A DNA stretch of 64,000 bases, from assembly GCF_001676615.1 (NCBI RefSeq), contig NZ_LYXZ01000004.1, positions 148,050 through 212,049 of the forward strand. The letters are read 5' to 3'. The notes beneath the pieces were generated by a model. That model made no database searches. It worked only from the letters and a program-made list of their open reading frames with translations, and was not told the DNA's origin. Positions 33,930-43,246 of the stretch are shown one piece after another (the first letter of the stretch is position 1; each line of letters starts with the position of its first letter). A program made the translations under genes and the position numbers. This DNA comes from Labrys sp. WJW. Its GTDB lineage: Bacteria; Pseudomonadota; Alphaproteobacteria; Rhizobiales; Labraceae.

Positions 33930-34127
33930 GAATCACGGTTGAAGCCCGTTTTCTACGCGATGACCGGCGTCTTGAAGCAAGAGGGGGGGGCGCCCTATAT
34001 CAGGAGTGGAAGGGAGCGGCATTCGCCGGACTCGGACAGGCCGCCTGCGGATTCAGGCAGGGAATCCGCGCGGCGCTGAGCGGGCGTCTTCTTCCCGTCA
34101 GCGCAGCAACAGCCTCTACAATCAGGC
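33930..34127. other. Spacer with a G-run
   Basis: Nearly 200 bp without a supported gene, including an eight-G run at 33983-33990. No clear promoter for the monooxygenase or terminator for the SDR gene was found. Confidence 0.35.
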
Positions 34128-34967
34128 TCACTCGGTGAAATCGGTCGAACGGGAGACCTCTTCCCAGACCGCTATCTCCGCCTTCATCGCATCGATCTTG
34201 TCTTGGACGAGCTTGAGCGCGTCGGCCCCGAGATAGAGCCGGACTGGTGGGTTCGGGGTCGAGACCAGCTTAAGCAGGGCCTGTGCCGCCTTGGCGGGAT
34301 CACCCGGCTGATTGCCGCTTTTTGCCTGCCGGGCAGCACGGATCGGATCCATCACCGCATCATAATCGGCAAGACTGCGCTCGGAGCGAACCATCGAACG
34401 CCCGGCCCAGTCGGTGCGAAACTGGCCCGGCGCCAACGCCGTCACATGGATGCCGAACGGCTTCACTTCCTTGCCGAGCGCTTCGGAGATGCCTTCGAGG
34501 GCAAACTTGCTGCCGCAATAATAGGTAATGCCCGGCATGGTGATGAAGCCACCCATGGAGGTGACATTGACGATATGGCCGGAATGCCGCGCCCGCATGC
34601 CCGGCAACACCGCCTTGATCATCGCGACCGCGCCGAACACATTGGCATCGAACTGGCGGCGCATCTCCTCCAGCGACGATTCCTCCAGGATTCCCTCATG
34701 ACCGTAGCCGGCGTTGTTGACGAGGACGTCGATGGCACCAGCCTCTTCCTGCGCCTGGGCAACGGCCTTCGGGACGGCATCAAAATTCGTGACATCGAGG
34801 AGCATGGCATGCGCGCGGCCTGGTGCAAGCGTCGTGAATGCCTGTGCCGCGTCCCCAGTGCGGACCGTGCCGATCACGTGGTGCCCGGCTGCGAGCGCGC
34901 CTTCGGCAAAGGCTTTGCCCAGCCCCGAACTGACGCCCGTAATGAGAAAGGTCTTGTTGTTGCTCAT
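34128..34967 (-). CDS. Short-chain dehydrogenase/reductase
   Basis: 279 residues, classical SDR. The cofactor motif is TGVSSGLGKAF, followed by NNAGYG and the catalytic Ser and YxxxK in TSMGGF...TYYCGSKFALEG. The Rossmann loop ends in an Arg (TVRTGD), suggesting NADP preference. The substrate is unknown. It is divergent from a TetR-family gene across a short AT-rich region with a palindrome, so it is very probably that regulator's target. Confidence 0.86.
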   Translation of the reverse strand: MSNNKTFLITGVSSGLGKAFAEGALAAGHHVIGTVRTGDAAQAFTTLAPGRAHAMLLDVTNFDAVPKAVAQAQEEAGAIDVLVNNAGYGHEGILEESSLEEMRRQFDANVFGAVAMIKAVLPGMRARHSGHIVNVTSMGGFITMPGITYYCGSKFALEGISEALGKEVKPFGIHVTALAPGQFRTDWAGRSMVRSERSLADYDAVMDPIRAARQAKSGNQPGDPAKAAQALLKLVSTPNPPVRLYLGADALKLVQDKIDAMKAEIAVWEEVSRSTDFTE

Positions 34968-35006
34968 GGGAGCTCCTTTTGCAGCGCGCCATCTGGCTCG
35001 CCATAT

Positions 35007-35039
35007 TATATCGTGACCTTAATTATATATCATGATATA
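35007..35039. promoter_or_regulatory. Candidate TetR operator between SDR and tetR
   Basis: TATATCATGATATA at 35026-35039 is a perfect 14-bp palindrome. A related word, TATATCGTGA, lies at 35007-35016, 19 bp upstream. The strong AT content against a GC-rich background and the divergent arrangement fit an operator for the adjacent TetR-family protein. Confidence 0.6.
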
Positions 35040-35079
35040 GATTTTCAAGTGATGTTCGAAACAAGGAATTGAAACGGCC

Positions 35080-35721
35080 ATGGCTGGAACGGAGCGGCAA
35101 CCCCTTAGGGAAAGGAACAGACAGCTTGCCCGCGAGGTCGTGCTCGATGCGGCCGAGCGGTTGCTCGAGAGGGGCGAAACAGCCGACTTCTCGATGCGGG
35201 CACTGGCGGCCGAGGCGGGCGTGGGGTTCGCGACACCGTTCAATCATTTCGGCAGCAAGAATGCGATCATGCAGGCGCTCTCGGCCCGCCTGATCCAGCG
35301 GATGGCGGCGCAATTCCGCGACGAGGCCCCCGCCGGTGACGCGATCGACCATGTGTTGGCAATGGGGCGGATCAGCGTCGCTCTCCTGCTGGAGAAGCCG
35401 GACGTCCATAAGGCGGTGGTGGGATCGCTCGGCATCGCCACTTCCGAGCCCGGTCCGGTGCGGCAGAACTCACGAGAGCTTTGGTCGCTGGCATTGGGGG
35501 ACTTCGCTGGCATTGCCGTCGAGACGAAGACGTTCGCCGAGGCTGTGCTGGCAGACCAGCTTGCCTTCAATTTCCGGGGTTGCGTCTCGTTCTGGATCGC
35601 GGGCGAACTTCAAGATGAGGATCTTGATAGCGCTTTCCGGGTTGGCGCTTCCACGCTTCTTCTCGGCTTCGCCAGCCCGTCGCGTCGCACCGACCTGATC
35701 GAGCAGATCAGGCGCTTCTAG
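35080..35721 (+). CDS. TetR-family transcriptional regulator
   Basis: 213 residues. The N-terminal HTH (residues about 18-65: EVVLDAAERLLERG, then MRALAAEAGVGFATPFNHFGSKNAIM) is the TetR DNA-binding domain, with FNHFGSK in place of the common YYHFKNK. The C-terminal helical domain would bind a small ligand. It is divergent from the SDR gene and probably represses it and itself through the palindrome between them. Confidence 0.86.
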   Translation: MAGTERQPLRERNRQLAREVVLDAAERLLERGETADFSMRALAAEAGVGFATPFNHFGSKNAIMQALSARLIQRMAAQFRDEAPAGDAIDHVLAMGRISVALLLEKPDVHKAVVGSLGIATSEPGPVRQNSRELWSLALGDFAGIAVETKTFAEAVLADQLAFNFRGCVSFWIAGELQDEDLDSAFRVGASTLLLGFASPSRRTDLIEQIRRF

Positions 35722-35949
35722 GGGCCGTGGGACGATGCCCGGCCCATCAGGCGAGTGACTTGACAGCCATCCTATCAGAAGGTAGATAGAGAGTGCCTCA
35801 CTTAGCGGACGGAATGAAGCATTTTTCATCCCCGTAAAGATCGGAAAATCGACTGAGGGCTCCCCTCGATCGGTCCGGCTCAACTTTGAAGGTGTGGGTT
35901 GAGTTTGCCTGCTCGACTACCTTCTAGTTGGAAGAACAAGGAGACTGAG

Positions 35950-36435
35950 ATGTTTGGAATCTCTCCGATCGGTTGGGTGCATACACTCGGCAGCTTGCCC
36001 GCCATTCCGCTGGCGCTTTACATGCTTATTCGCCACGGGCGGATTGTACCTGGCTCGACATCCGGCATCATCTATTTCATCTCGATGGTCATCGGTGCCG
36101 CAACGGCATTTCTCGTTGCGCATCAGCCGGTGAGCTATGTCATCGGTGCGGCGACCATCATGTTGCTGGTCGCAGGCTATGGCGTTGGGCGGCTTCCGGG
36201 GCTGGAACGTACCAAGCGCTTCATCGAGACGATCTGCCTGAGCCTGACCGTCTTCCTGCTGATGGTGCCGACGGTCACCGAGACCTTGCGCCGTGTGCCG
36301 GACGGCCATCCCCTCGTCACCGACTTGAAGTCGCCACTCCTCCTCGGGGCTCAGGGCAGCCTTCTCGTCCTGCTCATCGTCGGCCTGACGGCCCAGATCG
36401 TCTATCTCCGCCGACAGGGGAGGGTTGTGGCATGA
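35950..36435 (+). CDS. Four-helix integral membrane protein (DUF2306-like)
   Basis: 161 residues from ATG 35950 after AAGGAG. Hydrophobic segments at about residues 8-27, 38-58, 62-82, 95-115 and 132-152 make four or five membrane helices, with SGIIYFISMVIGAATAFLVAH as the most conserved-looking part. This resembles small membrane proteins of the DUF2306 type, with low certainty. The function is unknown and no partner gene is apparent. Confidence 0.6.
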   Translation: MFGISPIGWVHTLGSLPAIPLALYMLIRHGRIVPGSTSGIIYFISMVIGAATAFLVAHQPVSYVIGAATIMLLVAGYGVGRLPGLERTKRFIETICLSLTVFLLMVPTVTETLRRVPDGHPLVTDLKSPLLLGAQGSLLVLLIVGLTAQIVYLRRQGRVVA

Positions 36436-36629
36436 CAGCCTCGCCGGCGTGACGGCAATCGCCGGCATGCAGCCCGGCAGGGCTAGGACCTGCCGCCGAC
36501 GCACCCATTAACCATCATTCCACAGCGCTCGTCATGCCGTGACCGATACTATCATTTTTCAGAAACCGTTCATTTTTGTCTCGCTAGTTTGCTCCCCATA
36601 GCTGGGGGCGGCTTTTCTAGGAGAATATT

Positions 36630-36830
36630 ATGAAAAAGCTTATTTGCGCCGTCGTCCTTTCCATTGCGGCACTTGGCGGGACAACTCTTGCTGCCTCGGC
36701 GGCGCCCCGGCATGACTGGCGGCATCCGGGTTTTGACCGGCATCACCATCGCCCGGTGTGCAAGGTCGTCAAGACCAAGACCTTCAAGCATGGCCGGCCG
36801 GTGTGGGTGACACGGCGCGTTTGCCGATAA
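36630..36830 (+). CDS. Small secreted basic protein
   Basis: 66 residues with a signal peptide (KKLICAVVLSIAALGGTTLA, cut after ASA near residue 24) and a basic, His-rich mature part with two Cys (CKVVKTKTFKHGRPVWVTRRVC) that could form a disulfide. TAGGAG lies before the ATG. Similar tiny exported proteins occur in many Rhizobiales; no function is known. The 190 bp upstream contain no gene. Confidence 0.6.
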   Translation: MKKLICAVVLSIAALGGTTLAASAAPRHDWRHPGFDRHHHRPVCKVVKTKTFKHGRPVWVTRRVCR

Positions 36831-37066
36831 GAGCGCTTGCGAAGCGCCTGACGCAAACAGGACCCCTCTGGCCCGCAGGCCGGAGGGGCGGCAACTGGGA
36901 TCGCGAAACCCGGCTACCCGAGCGAAACTTCTCACCGTTCGCGGCTTCGCTGTCGCTCACTTTGCAGGTCTATTCCAGGCTTGGCCCCGGTAATCAGTGA
37001 ATTTGATTGCCATATCCGGCAGCACGTCAAAATATTCCAAGAGATTTGGGCTGGAGACTTGGCGGC

Positions 37067-37597
37067 ATGGCGAGGATCGTCTTTGGAATGAATCTGTCCC
37101 TGGATGGCTATGTCGACCACCAGGAATTTGCACCGGATCCCATACTCTTTCGTCACTGGGTAGAGCATGTGCGCGGGCTGGCGGGCAGCGTCTATGGCCG
37201 CCGCATGTACGAGGTCATGCGCTATTGGGATGAAGATCATCCTGAATGGACCCCGGAGCTTCGCGATTTCGCGGTGGCGTGGCGGGAACAACCGAAATGG
37301 GTCGTATCGCGTTCGTTGAAATCGGTCGGCCCTAACGCCACGCTGGTCGCGGATGACGTCGCAGCGGTGATAGGCCGGCTGAAGAGTGAGGTCGTCGGAG
37401 AGATTTCGGTTTCAGGACCAGAGTTGGCGCAAAGCCTGACCGATCTTGGCCTCATCGATGAATATCGCCTCTATTTTCACCCAGTCGTGCTTGGTCGCGG
37501 CAAGCCGTTCTTTGCCGGCTCCCGACCGGCGCTGCGCCTTGTAGCCAGCGAGTTGATCGGCACGGATGTGATCCGGTTGACCTATGTGCCGGCCTGA
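37067..37597 (+). CDS. RibD C-terminal/dihydrofolate-reductase-like protein
   Basis: 176 residues from ATG 37067 after GGAG. It starts MARIVFGMNLSLDGYVD, the typical opening of the RibD_C (YyaP/YwjB) family, and has SVYGRRMYEVM, EISVSGPELAQSLTDLGLIDEYRL (read in two parts) and HPVVLGRGKPFF. The fold binds NADPH, but members of this group have no assigned reaction. It is monocistronic. Confidence 0.82.
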   Translation: MARIVFGMNLSLDGYVDHQEFAPDPILFRHWVEHVRGLAGSVYGRRMYEVMRYWDEDHPEWTPELRDFAVAWREQPKWVVSRSLKSVGPNATLVADDVAAVIGRLKSEVVGEISVSGPELAQSLTDLGLIDEYRLYFHPVVLGRGKPFFAGSRPALRLVASELIGTDVIRLTYVPA

Positions 37598-37817
37598 TCA
37601 CGCAACCGGCCGGGAAGATTGCGTCGATGCTGCAGGCCAGCATCGGATCACAGGCCGTCATCGCCGCGTCGCCGGCCTGTCTGACCATGTCTGGGAGACA
37701 GCCATTCCAGCCGGCAGGCCTGGAACCAACGGCGGGTAAGACTGTTTAGCTCTAGCTTCGGCATGACGCTCACATGCCCTTCAGCCGGGTGACCGGCAAT
37801 TTTGAAAGACTTGCATC
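37598..37817. other. Gene-free spacer
   Basis: About 220 bp between the reductase-like gene and the exported protein gene. No RNA gene, repeat or clear terminator was recognised. Confidence 0.35.
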
Positions 37818-38258
37818 ATGAATATTTCGCCCAGATTTCGTACAATCGTGGCCGCGGTTATCGCCACGGCGGGCATCGGTCTCGCCAGTTCCGCGCAGGC
37901 CGACAGCGGTACGATCCGCTTTTACGTCTACAAGGCTGCCTTCTTCGTGGGTGGCTCCGGAGGCGAGGGCACCCTGACCTTCCATGGTCGCCGCTATCCC
38001 ATCTCCATCGGCGGCATCTCGGGCGGCCTGGCTTTCGGGGCTTCCAAGACCTATTTCCAAGGCCGGGTGCGCAATATTTATCGCGTCCGAGACGCGACGG
38101 GGGTCTATGGCGCGGCGGGCGGCGGCGGCGCCGTCGGCAGGGGCGCGCAGGTGATCGTCATGACCAACGGAAAGGGCGCCCGGCTCGAGCTCCAAGGCCG
38201 GCAGGTCGGCCTGCAGGTCAACGCCGATGTCACCGGCCTTGCGATCTCGATGAAGTAA
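37818..38258 (+). CDS. Exported hypothetical protein (EipA/DUF1134-like pattern)
   Basis: 146 residues with a signal peptide (AAVIATAGIGLASSAQA, cut near residue 28) and a Gly-rich beta protein: FFVGGSGGEGTLTFHGRRYP, ISGGLAFGASKTYFQGRV, NGKGARLELQGRQVGLQV. The GGxGxGTLTFxGRxYP pattern recalls the DUF1134/EipA envelope proteins of Alphaproteobacteria, but I hold that loosely. It is probably periplasmic. It lies just before an insertion-sequence fragment. Confidence 0.6.
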   Translation: MNISPRFRTIVAAVIATAGIGLASSAQADSGTIRFYVYKAAFFVGGSGGEGTLTFHGRRYPISIGGISGGLAFGASKTYFQGRVRNIYRVRDATGVYGAAGGGGAVGRGAQVIVMTNGKGARLELQGRQVGLQVNADVTGLAISMK

Positions 38259-38403
38259 GGGCTGCGGTGTCGGCGGCCGGCCCGGCTTCCGACACCGAAA
38301 CATCAATCGCTTGGACGAAGAAAATAAATGGCGGAGGGGATGGGTCTGAAAGACAACCTTCTCTACCTCAAGCCTTTGATTTTATTAGCCAGAAGGTCTC
38401 GAT

Positions 38404-39057
38404 GTGACGATCAAACTCTCGATGCGCCGAGGTTTCGTGACGCTGCAACCCAAGCCCGCGCACGGCACCTTCAAGGCCTACGAGCCCGGCTATCTGCATA
38501 TCGACATCAAATACCTGCCCCAGATGGCCGACGAGGACCGGCGGCAGTATCTGTTCGTGGCCATCGACCGGGCGACCCGCTGGGTCTTCGTGCGCGTCTA
38601 CCCGGCGAAGACGGCTGCCAATGCCCGTCGTTTCCTCCGCGATCTGGACCGCGCCGCGCCCATGCGGATCACCCGGATTCTCACGGACAACGGCAAGGAG
38701 TTTACAGACCGGCTCTTTGGCCTGCGCCGTCGCGCCGCCACCGGCAACCACGAGTTCGACCGACTCTGCGCCGATCTCGGCATCGAACACCGCCTGGCGC
38801 CGCCGATGCGGCCGCAGACCAACGGCATGGTCGAGCGGTTCAACGGCCGGATCGAGGACATCCTGCAGAGCCACCGCTTCCGCAGCGGGAAGGATCTCGA
38901 GCAGACCATCCTGCGCTATGTCCGGCTCTACAACGGCCAGTTGCCGCAGTCCGTCCTCAAGGGTCGAACCCCCATCGATGCGCTCAAGAGTTGGCATCGT
39001 GAAAGACCAGAGCTGTTCAAGAAGCGGCCGTATAATCACGCGGGATGTGACACTTAG
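38404..39057 (+). pseudogene. IS481-family transposase, 5'-truncated
   Basis: The 217-residue frame is an rve (DDE) integrase core: the first Asp in LHIDIKYLPQM, the second in LTDNGKEFTDR, and the Glu in QTNGMVERFNGR. Full IS481 transposases have about 300 residues with an N-terminal HTH. Here that half is missing and the frame starts just before the core, so the element is truncated on its left. The right end runs past the stop into TGTGACACTTAG (39047-39058), probably close to the terminal repeat. It borders the dimethylformamidase locus. Confidence 0.78.
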
Positions 39058-39294
39058 ATAGGTCTGTCCGGGGAAAGGGGAGGTCCGACCGTCACCCGAT
39101 TGGTGCAACAGAGCCTGGCCATGGCCTTCAGGCTGATGATGTCTCAAGCCCCTGAGCCTGCTTCGCGCGACCTGGAGCCGTCAAAATTCGAGGTGCCCAT
39201 GGGTAGATTTACTCATGACGCGAGTCTGCCGCCTCTATAGCATGCAAGCAAGATGATATGTTTGGCGTTCTCAGCAACAACAGCGGAGGTAAGC
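39058..39294. other. Spacer between IS481 fragment and the dmf locus
   Basis: 237 bp without a supported gene. The first part is probably IS-derived. A short open stretch (about 39093-39180) may be decayed coding sequence. The composition becomes more AT-rich towards 39230-39290, where the promoter of the LuxR gene must lie, but no clear -35/-10 pair stands out. Confidence 0.35.
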
Positions 39295-40368
39295 ATGCAG
39301 ACTGACAGTTCGCATTACGCGACATCCGCACAGCGCCGGGCCGTCTCGAATATCATCTCAATCATGTCGGAAGACCTGTCCCGAGCCAACAGGATTTTGA
39401 TGGTCGCAGAGGAGCTGAACTCTCTGGCGCCGCTGGCCGCGATGTCGCTCTCGATCTACGACCCGCTGACCCGCAAGCACAACTCGATATTTTCGAACGG
39501 ATATTCCCGGGAAACCGTCGCCTACTTGGACAATTCATACATGCGCGTCGATCCGGCCTATCTGTGGATCCTGCGCACCAACCAGTCGTTCTTCAGCTGG
39601 GAAACAACCAATTTTGATTACTCCCGCAGCATTTCCGCGCGCAACTTCTGGAACCCGGCCGGCTACAGGGGTGGGTCGACCAGCTATCTGAAGAGCCGAT
39701 CGAACAGATATGTTGGCAACCTGCATACCAGCAGTGAAGATCCCGGCCAGCCATCCGTCGGGTTCCTGAGGATCATTGATGACATTTCGCCCGTGCTGTC
39801 TGCGCTGGTCGACAATTGGAAAACGCCGAAATCGCTGATCGAAGGGCTGGAGGAATATGCCTGCTCCTTCTTCATCGACAACACGGGAAACACTCAGCGC
39901 CCCCACAGGCATGAGGCATGTATCTCCGGCAGGATCCACGAATTGTCCAATATTGCCGTCAGAAAATACGGCAACATCGACCGCCTGCATGTCATCGGCG
40001 TGCGTCTGCCCAGCGCCTGCTGGTGCCTATGCGGAGATATCGTGCATCGCGTCGATTTCAATATCTGCCATGGCGGCTGGCTTGTAAGCCACGTCCCCGC
40101 GTCCCTACCCTTCGGATTGACCATCAGGCAGGCCGAGGTCTGCTCACTCTCTGCTATCGGCATGACGCGCACCCAGATTGCGGACATTCTGACAATATCT
40201 GCACGGACCGTCGATCGGCATATCGAAAATATACTAGAAAAAACCTTCGCCAGAAACCGGATCGAGCTTGCATATATCGCCGCGAGCTCCGGCCTGATCA
40301 ACCTAGATTACCTTGTCGCACATTTCAATTCGGCACAATGCCACAAAAAGGGAGGAGAAGATGACTGA
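39295..40368 (+). CDS. LuxR-family regulator of the dimethylformamidase genes (DmfR-like)
   Basis: 357 residues from ATG 39295 (GGAGG at about 39284). The C-terminal HTH is LuxR-type (residues about 278-335: FGLTIRQAEVC, IADILTISARTVDRHIENI). The N-terminal 270 residues are not a response-regulator receiver and probably sense a small molecule. It overlaps the small-subunit gene by 8 bp. In Paracoccus aminophilus a LuxR regulator (DmfR) accompanies the dmfA1A2 genes, so this is its likely counterpart. The linkage implies that it controls the two genes downstream. Confidence 0.78.
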   Translation: MQTDSSHYATSAQRRAVSNIISIMSEDLSRANRILMVAEELNSLAPLAAMSLSIYDPLTRKHNSIFSNGYSRETVAYLDNSYMRVDPAYLWILRTNQSFFSWETTNFDYSRSISARNFWNPAGYRGGSTSYLKSRSNRYVGNLHTSSEDPGQPSVGFLRIIDDISPVLSALVDNWKTPKSLIEGLEEYACSFFIDNTGNTQRPHRHEACISGRIHELSNIAVRKYGNIDRLHVIGVRLPSACWCLCGDIVHRVDFNICHGGWLVSHVPASLPFGLTIRQAEVCSLSAIGMTRTQIADILTISARTVDRHIENILEKTFARNRIELAYIAASSGLINLDYLVAHFNSAQCHKKGGEDD

Positions 40369-40759
40369 AGCCAGCGAATCCTGCGTCCGGGATCCGTCGA
40401 ACTATCGTGACAGGAGCGCCGACTGGTACGCGTTCTATGACGAGCGGCGGCGAAAGGAGATCATTGACATCATTGATGAACACCCCGAAATCGTCGAGGA
40501 GCATGCCGCGAACCCGTTCGGCTACAGGAAGCACCCCAGCCCCTATCTTCAGCGAGTGCACAACTATTTCCGCATGCAACCGACCTTCGGAAAATACTAC
40601 ATCTATTCCGAAAGGGAATGGGACGCCTATCGGATCGCCACGATCAGGGAGTTCGGCGAGCTGCCGGAGTTGGGTGATGAGCGATTCAAGACCGAAGAAG
40701 AGGCCATGCACGCCGTGTTCCTGCGCCGCATCGAAGATGTGCGCGCAGAGCTTGCATAG
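40361..40759 (+). CDS. dmfA1: N,N-dimethylformamidase small subunit
   Basis: 132 residues from ATG 40361, after GGAGGAG. This is exactly the reported size of the small subunit of Paracoccus/Alcaligenes DMFase. It is charged and helical (DRSADWYAFYDERRRKEIID, EREWDAYRIATIREFGELPE) and has no catalytic motif of its own. It assembles with the large subunit into the cytoplasmic enzyme that hydrolyses N,N-dimethylformamide to dimethylamine and formate. It lies between the LuxR gene (8-bp overlap) and the large-subunit gene (50 bp). Confidence 0.88.
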   Translation: MTEASESCVRDPSNYRDRSADWYAFYDERRRKEIIDIIDEHPEIVEEHAANPFGYRKHPSPYLQRVHNYFRMQPTFGKYYIYSEREWDAYRIATIREFGELPELGDERFKTEEEAMHAVFLRRIEDVRAELA

Positions 40760-40809
40760 TCATTTCTCAGCACGAATTCACACAGCGAGAAGACATGAAA
40801 GACGAAGAC

Positions 40810-43098
40810 ATGAAAGACATTGCCATTCGCGGATATTGTGACCGCCCCAGCGTCGCCACTGGAGAAACGATCCGCTTTTACGTCAGCGCCAACGAAACCA
40901 GGGGGACATTCGATGCCGAGCTGGTCCGGCTGATCCATGGCGACAGCAATCCGGCGGGTCCGGGTTACAAGGAGGAAGCGATCAAATCCGATCTGGAAGG
41001 GCAGTATCCCGCCCGCTTTCAGCGCACCCAGTTCGGAAGCTATGTCGAGGTCGCTGATCCCGACGCCGCGCTGCAGCCCGATGGTGCGTTCTCCGTTCAT
41101 CTGTTCCTCTGGTCCACAACGCCGAGCCGTGGCCGTCAGGGGATTGCGTCGCGATGGAACGACGAGCGCCAGTCGGGGTGGAACCTCGCGATCGAGGACG
41201 GCCGCGTCGTGTTTACGATTGGCGACGGCAGCGGTGCGACCTCCAGTGTCGTCAGTGATCGCCCGCTGTTTCAGCAGATCTGGTATTCGATCACCGGTGT
41301 TTATGATCCCGAAAAGAAACAGCTTCGGCTGTATCAGAAATCCGTCGTGAACCGGACAAACAGCCGCTTCGGGCTTGTCGTCCCGCTCGATTCGGATTGT
41401 GCCGTCTCTGCCGATGCCACTGTAAAGGCTGCCGATTCCGAAACCTCGCTGCTGATTGCCGGGCTCGGCGAGGCAGCCGCGCAGGACGGCCGGACCTGGT
41501 GCATCGCCCATTACAACGGCAAGGTCGATGCCCCCAAGATCTATGGCTGCGCGCTGGGCCAAGACGATGCGGAAAAGCTGTCCAGGGGCGAGATCGTGAG
41601 GCCTATTTCCCGCCTTGCCCATTGGGATTTTTCTGCTGGGATCGGGCTGAACGGGATTCCCACCGATCACGTCGTCGATGCCTCGGGAAACGGGCATCAC
41701 GGCCGCTGCATGAATCAGCCCGATCGCGGCTCGACCGGGTGGAACTGGGACGGGCATGAGGAGAACTTCATCCACTGCCCCGAGCAGTATGGCGCGCTCT
41801 GGTTTCACGAGGACTGCCTGGACGACTGCCGCTGGGAAAAGGATTTCGAGTTCACCGTTCCAGAGGGCCTGAAAAGCGATTTCTACGCGGTGAAGATCCG
41901 TTACGAGGACACCGAGGATTACATTCCGTTCTTCGTTCTTCCGCCGCGCGGAACCGCCACGGCGCCGATCCTCGTCATTGCCAGCACGCTGAGCTATCTC
42001 GCCTATGCCAATGAGCAGATCATGCACAAGGCGGATATCGGACAGGCCGTCGCCGGCCATACGCCGGTTCTGAACGAAAACGACGTCGAGTTGCACAAGA
42101 ACCTGAGCTATTACGGGCTGTCAACCTATGATGGTCATATCGACGGTCGCGGCGTGCAATACACCTCATGGCGGCGCCCGATCATGAACCTTCGCCCGAA
42201 ACATCGTCAGGGTTTCGGCTCGATCTGGGAGCTTCCCGCCGATCTACACTTGATCGACTGGCTGAACCATAACGGTTTCGAGTACGACGTCGCCACGGAA
42301 CATGATCTGAACGATCAGGGCGCGGAATTGCTGCGCCGCTATAAGGTTGTGCTGACCGGCTCGCATCCCGAATATCAGACTTGGGCCAATGCCGATGCGT
42401 GGGAGGATTATCTGGCCGACGGCGGGCGCGGCATGTATCTGGCCGCGAACGGGATGTACTGGATTGTGGAAGTTCATCCGGAAAAGCCCTGGGTCATGGA
42501 GGTCCGCAAGGAACTGGGCGTGACCGCTTGGGAAGCGCCGCCCGGCGAATATCACTACAGCACCAATGGACGGCGCGGCGGTCGTTTCCGTGGACGCGCC
42601 CGCGCGACCCAGAAGATCTGGGGCACCGGAATGAGCAGTTTCGGTTTCGATCATTCGGGTTATTTCGTTCAGATGCCCGACAGCCAAGACGAGCGCGTCG
42701 CCTGGATCATGGAGGGGATCGATCCTGAAGAGCGGATCGGCGATGGCGGCCTCGTCGGAGGTGGTGCCGGCGGATATGAGCTGGATCGCTACGATCTTGC
42801 TCTGGGTACGCCGCCGAATACCTTGCTGCTTGCAAGCTCGGTCGAGCACAGCGTCGTCTATACGGTCATCCCGGATGACAAGGCATTTCCGCATCCGGGG
42901 ATGAATGGTGGCGAACATCCTTTCGTCCGTGCCGACATCACCTACTTCTCGACCGCAAATGGTGGCGGCATGTTCGCGACATCGTCCATTTCCTGGCTGG
43001 GCAGCCTGTCCTGGAATGATTACGATAACAACGTCTCGAAGATGACCAAGAACGTGCTGAACCAGTTCATCAAGGATGAGCCGGCGCCGCGGGTCTGA
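40810..43098 (+). CDS. dmfA2: N,N-dimethylformamidase large (catalytic) subunit
   Basis: 762 residues from the second ATG (40810); a first ATG at 40795 would add MKDED. The 762-residue length equals the known DMFase large subunit. With this numbering Tyr399, Tyr440 and Glu521 are all present, the three residues I recall as iron ligands in the Paracoccus enzyme structure (a 2-Tyr-1-carboxylate Fe site). The N-terminal half has a lectin-like fold (AFSVHLFLWSTTP, WYSITGVYDP) and the C-terminal half a glutaminase/BPL-like fold. The enzyme hydrolyses dimethylformamide. A hairpin follows; an IS5 remnant lies downstream. Confidence 0.93.
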   Translation: MKDIAIRGYCDRPSVATGETIRFYVSANETRGTFDAELVRLIHGDSNPAGPGYKEEAIKSDLEGQYPARFQRTQFGSYVEVADPDAALQPDGAFSVHLFLWSTTPSRGRQGIASRWNDERQSGWNLAIEDGRVVFTIGDGSGATSSVVSDRPLFQQIWYSITGVYDPEKKQLRLYQKSVVNRTNSRFGLVVPLDSDCAVSADATVKAADSETSLLIAGLGEAAAQDGRTWCIAHYNGKVDAPKIYGCALGQDDAEKLSRGEIVRPISRLAHWDFSAGIGLNGIPTDHVVDASGNGHHGRCMNQPDRGSTGWNWDGHEENFIHCPEQYGALWFHEDCLDDCRWEKDFEFTVPEGLKSDFYAVKIRYEDTEDYIPFFVLPPRGTATAPILVIASTLSYLAYANEQIMHKADIGQAVAGHTPVLNENDVELHKNLSYYGLSTYDGHIDGRGVQYTSWRRPIMNLRPKHRQGFGSIWELPADLHLIDWLNHNGFEYDVATEHDLNDQGAELLRRYKVVLTGSHPEYQTWANADAWEDYLADGGRGMYLAANGMYWIVEVHPEKPWVMEVRKELGVTAWEAPPGEYHYSTNGRRGGRFRGRARATQKIWGTGMSSFGFDHSGYFVQMPDSQDERVAWIMEGIDPEERIGDGGLVGGGAGGYELDRYDLALGTPPNTLLLASSVEHSVVYTVIPDDKAFPHPGMNGGEHPFVRADITYFSTANGGGMFATSSISWLGSLSWNDYDNNVSKMTKNVLNQFIKDEPAPRV

Positions 43099-43110
43099 CC
43101 AGAGCCGAGC

Positions 43111-43135
43111 GGCGGATATTCTCACGATATCCGCC
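43111..43135 (+). terminator. Hairpin after dmfA2
   Basis: GGCGGATAT (43111-43119) and ATATCCGCC (43127-43135) form a perfect 9-bp stem with a 7-base loop, 12 bp after the stop. No T-run follows, so it may stabilise or partly terminate the transcript. Confidence 0.5.
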
Positions 43136-43246
43136 GTGCGCTCGGGCTGCCGTTCCCCCCTCCGGTTCGCCTTGCACAAGCGAAGTTGTTTTTCGGCAGG
43201 TTTGAAAGCTGGACACCTCCGGAAACCTCAGGGCAATCGCATACAA

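Noticed and set aside
34128..35721. SDR/TetR genes as part of the FAD monooxygenase operon
   Set aside because: The monooxygenase is about 200 bp away with no shared operator word seen, so co-regulation is possible but not supported.
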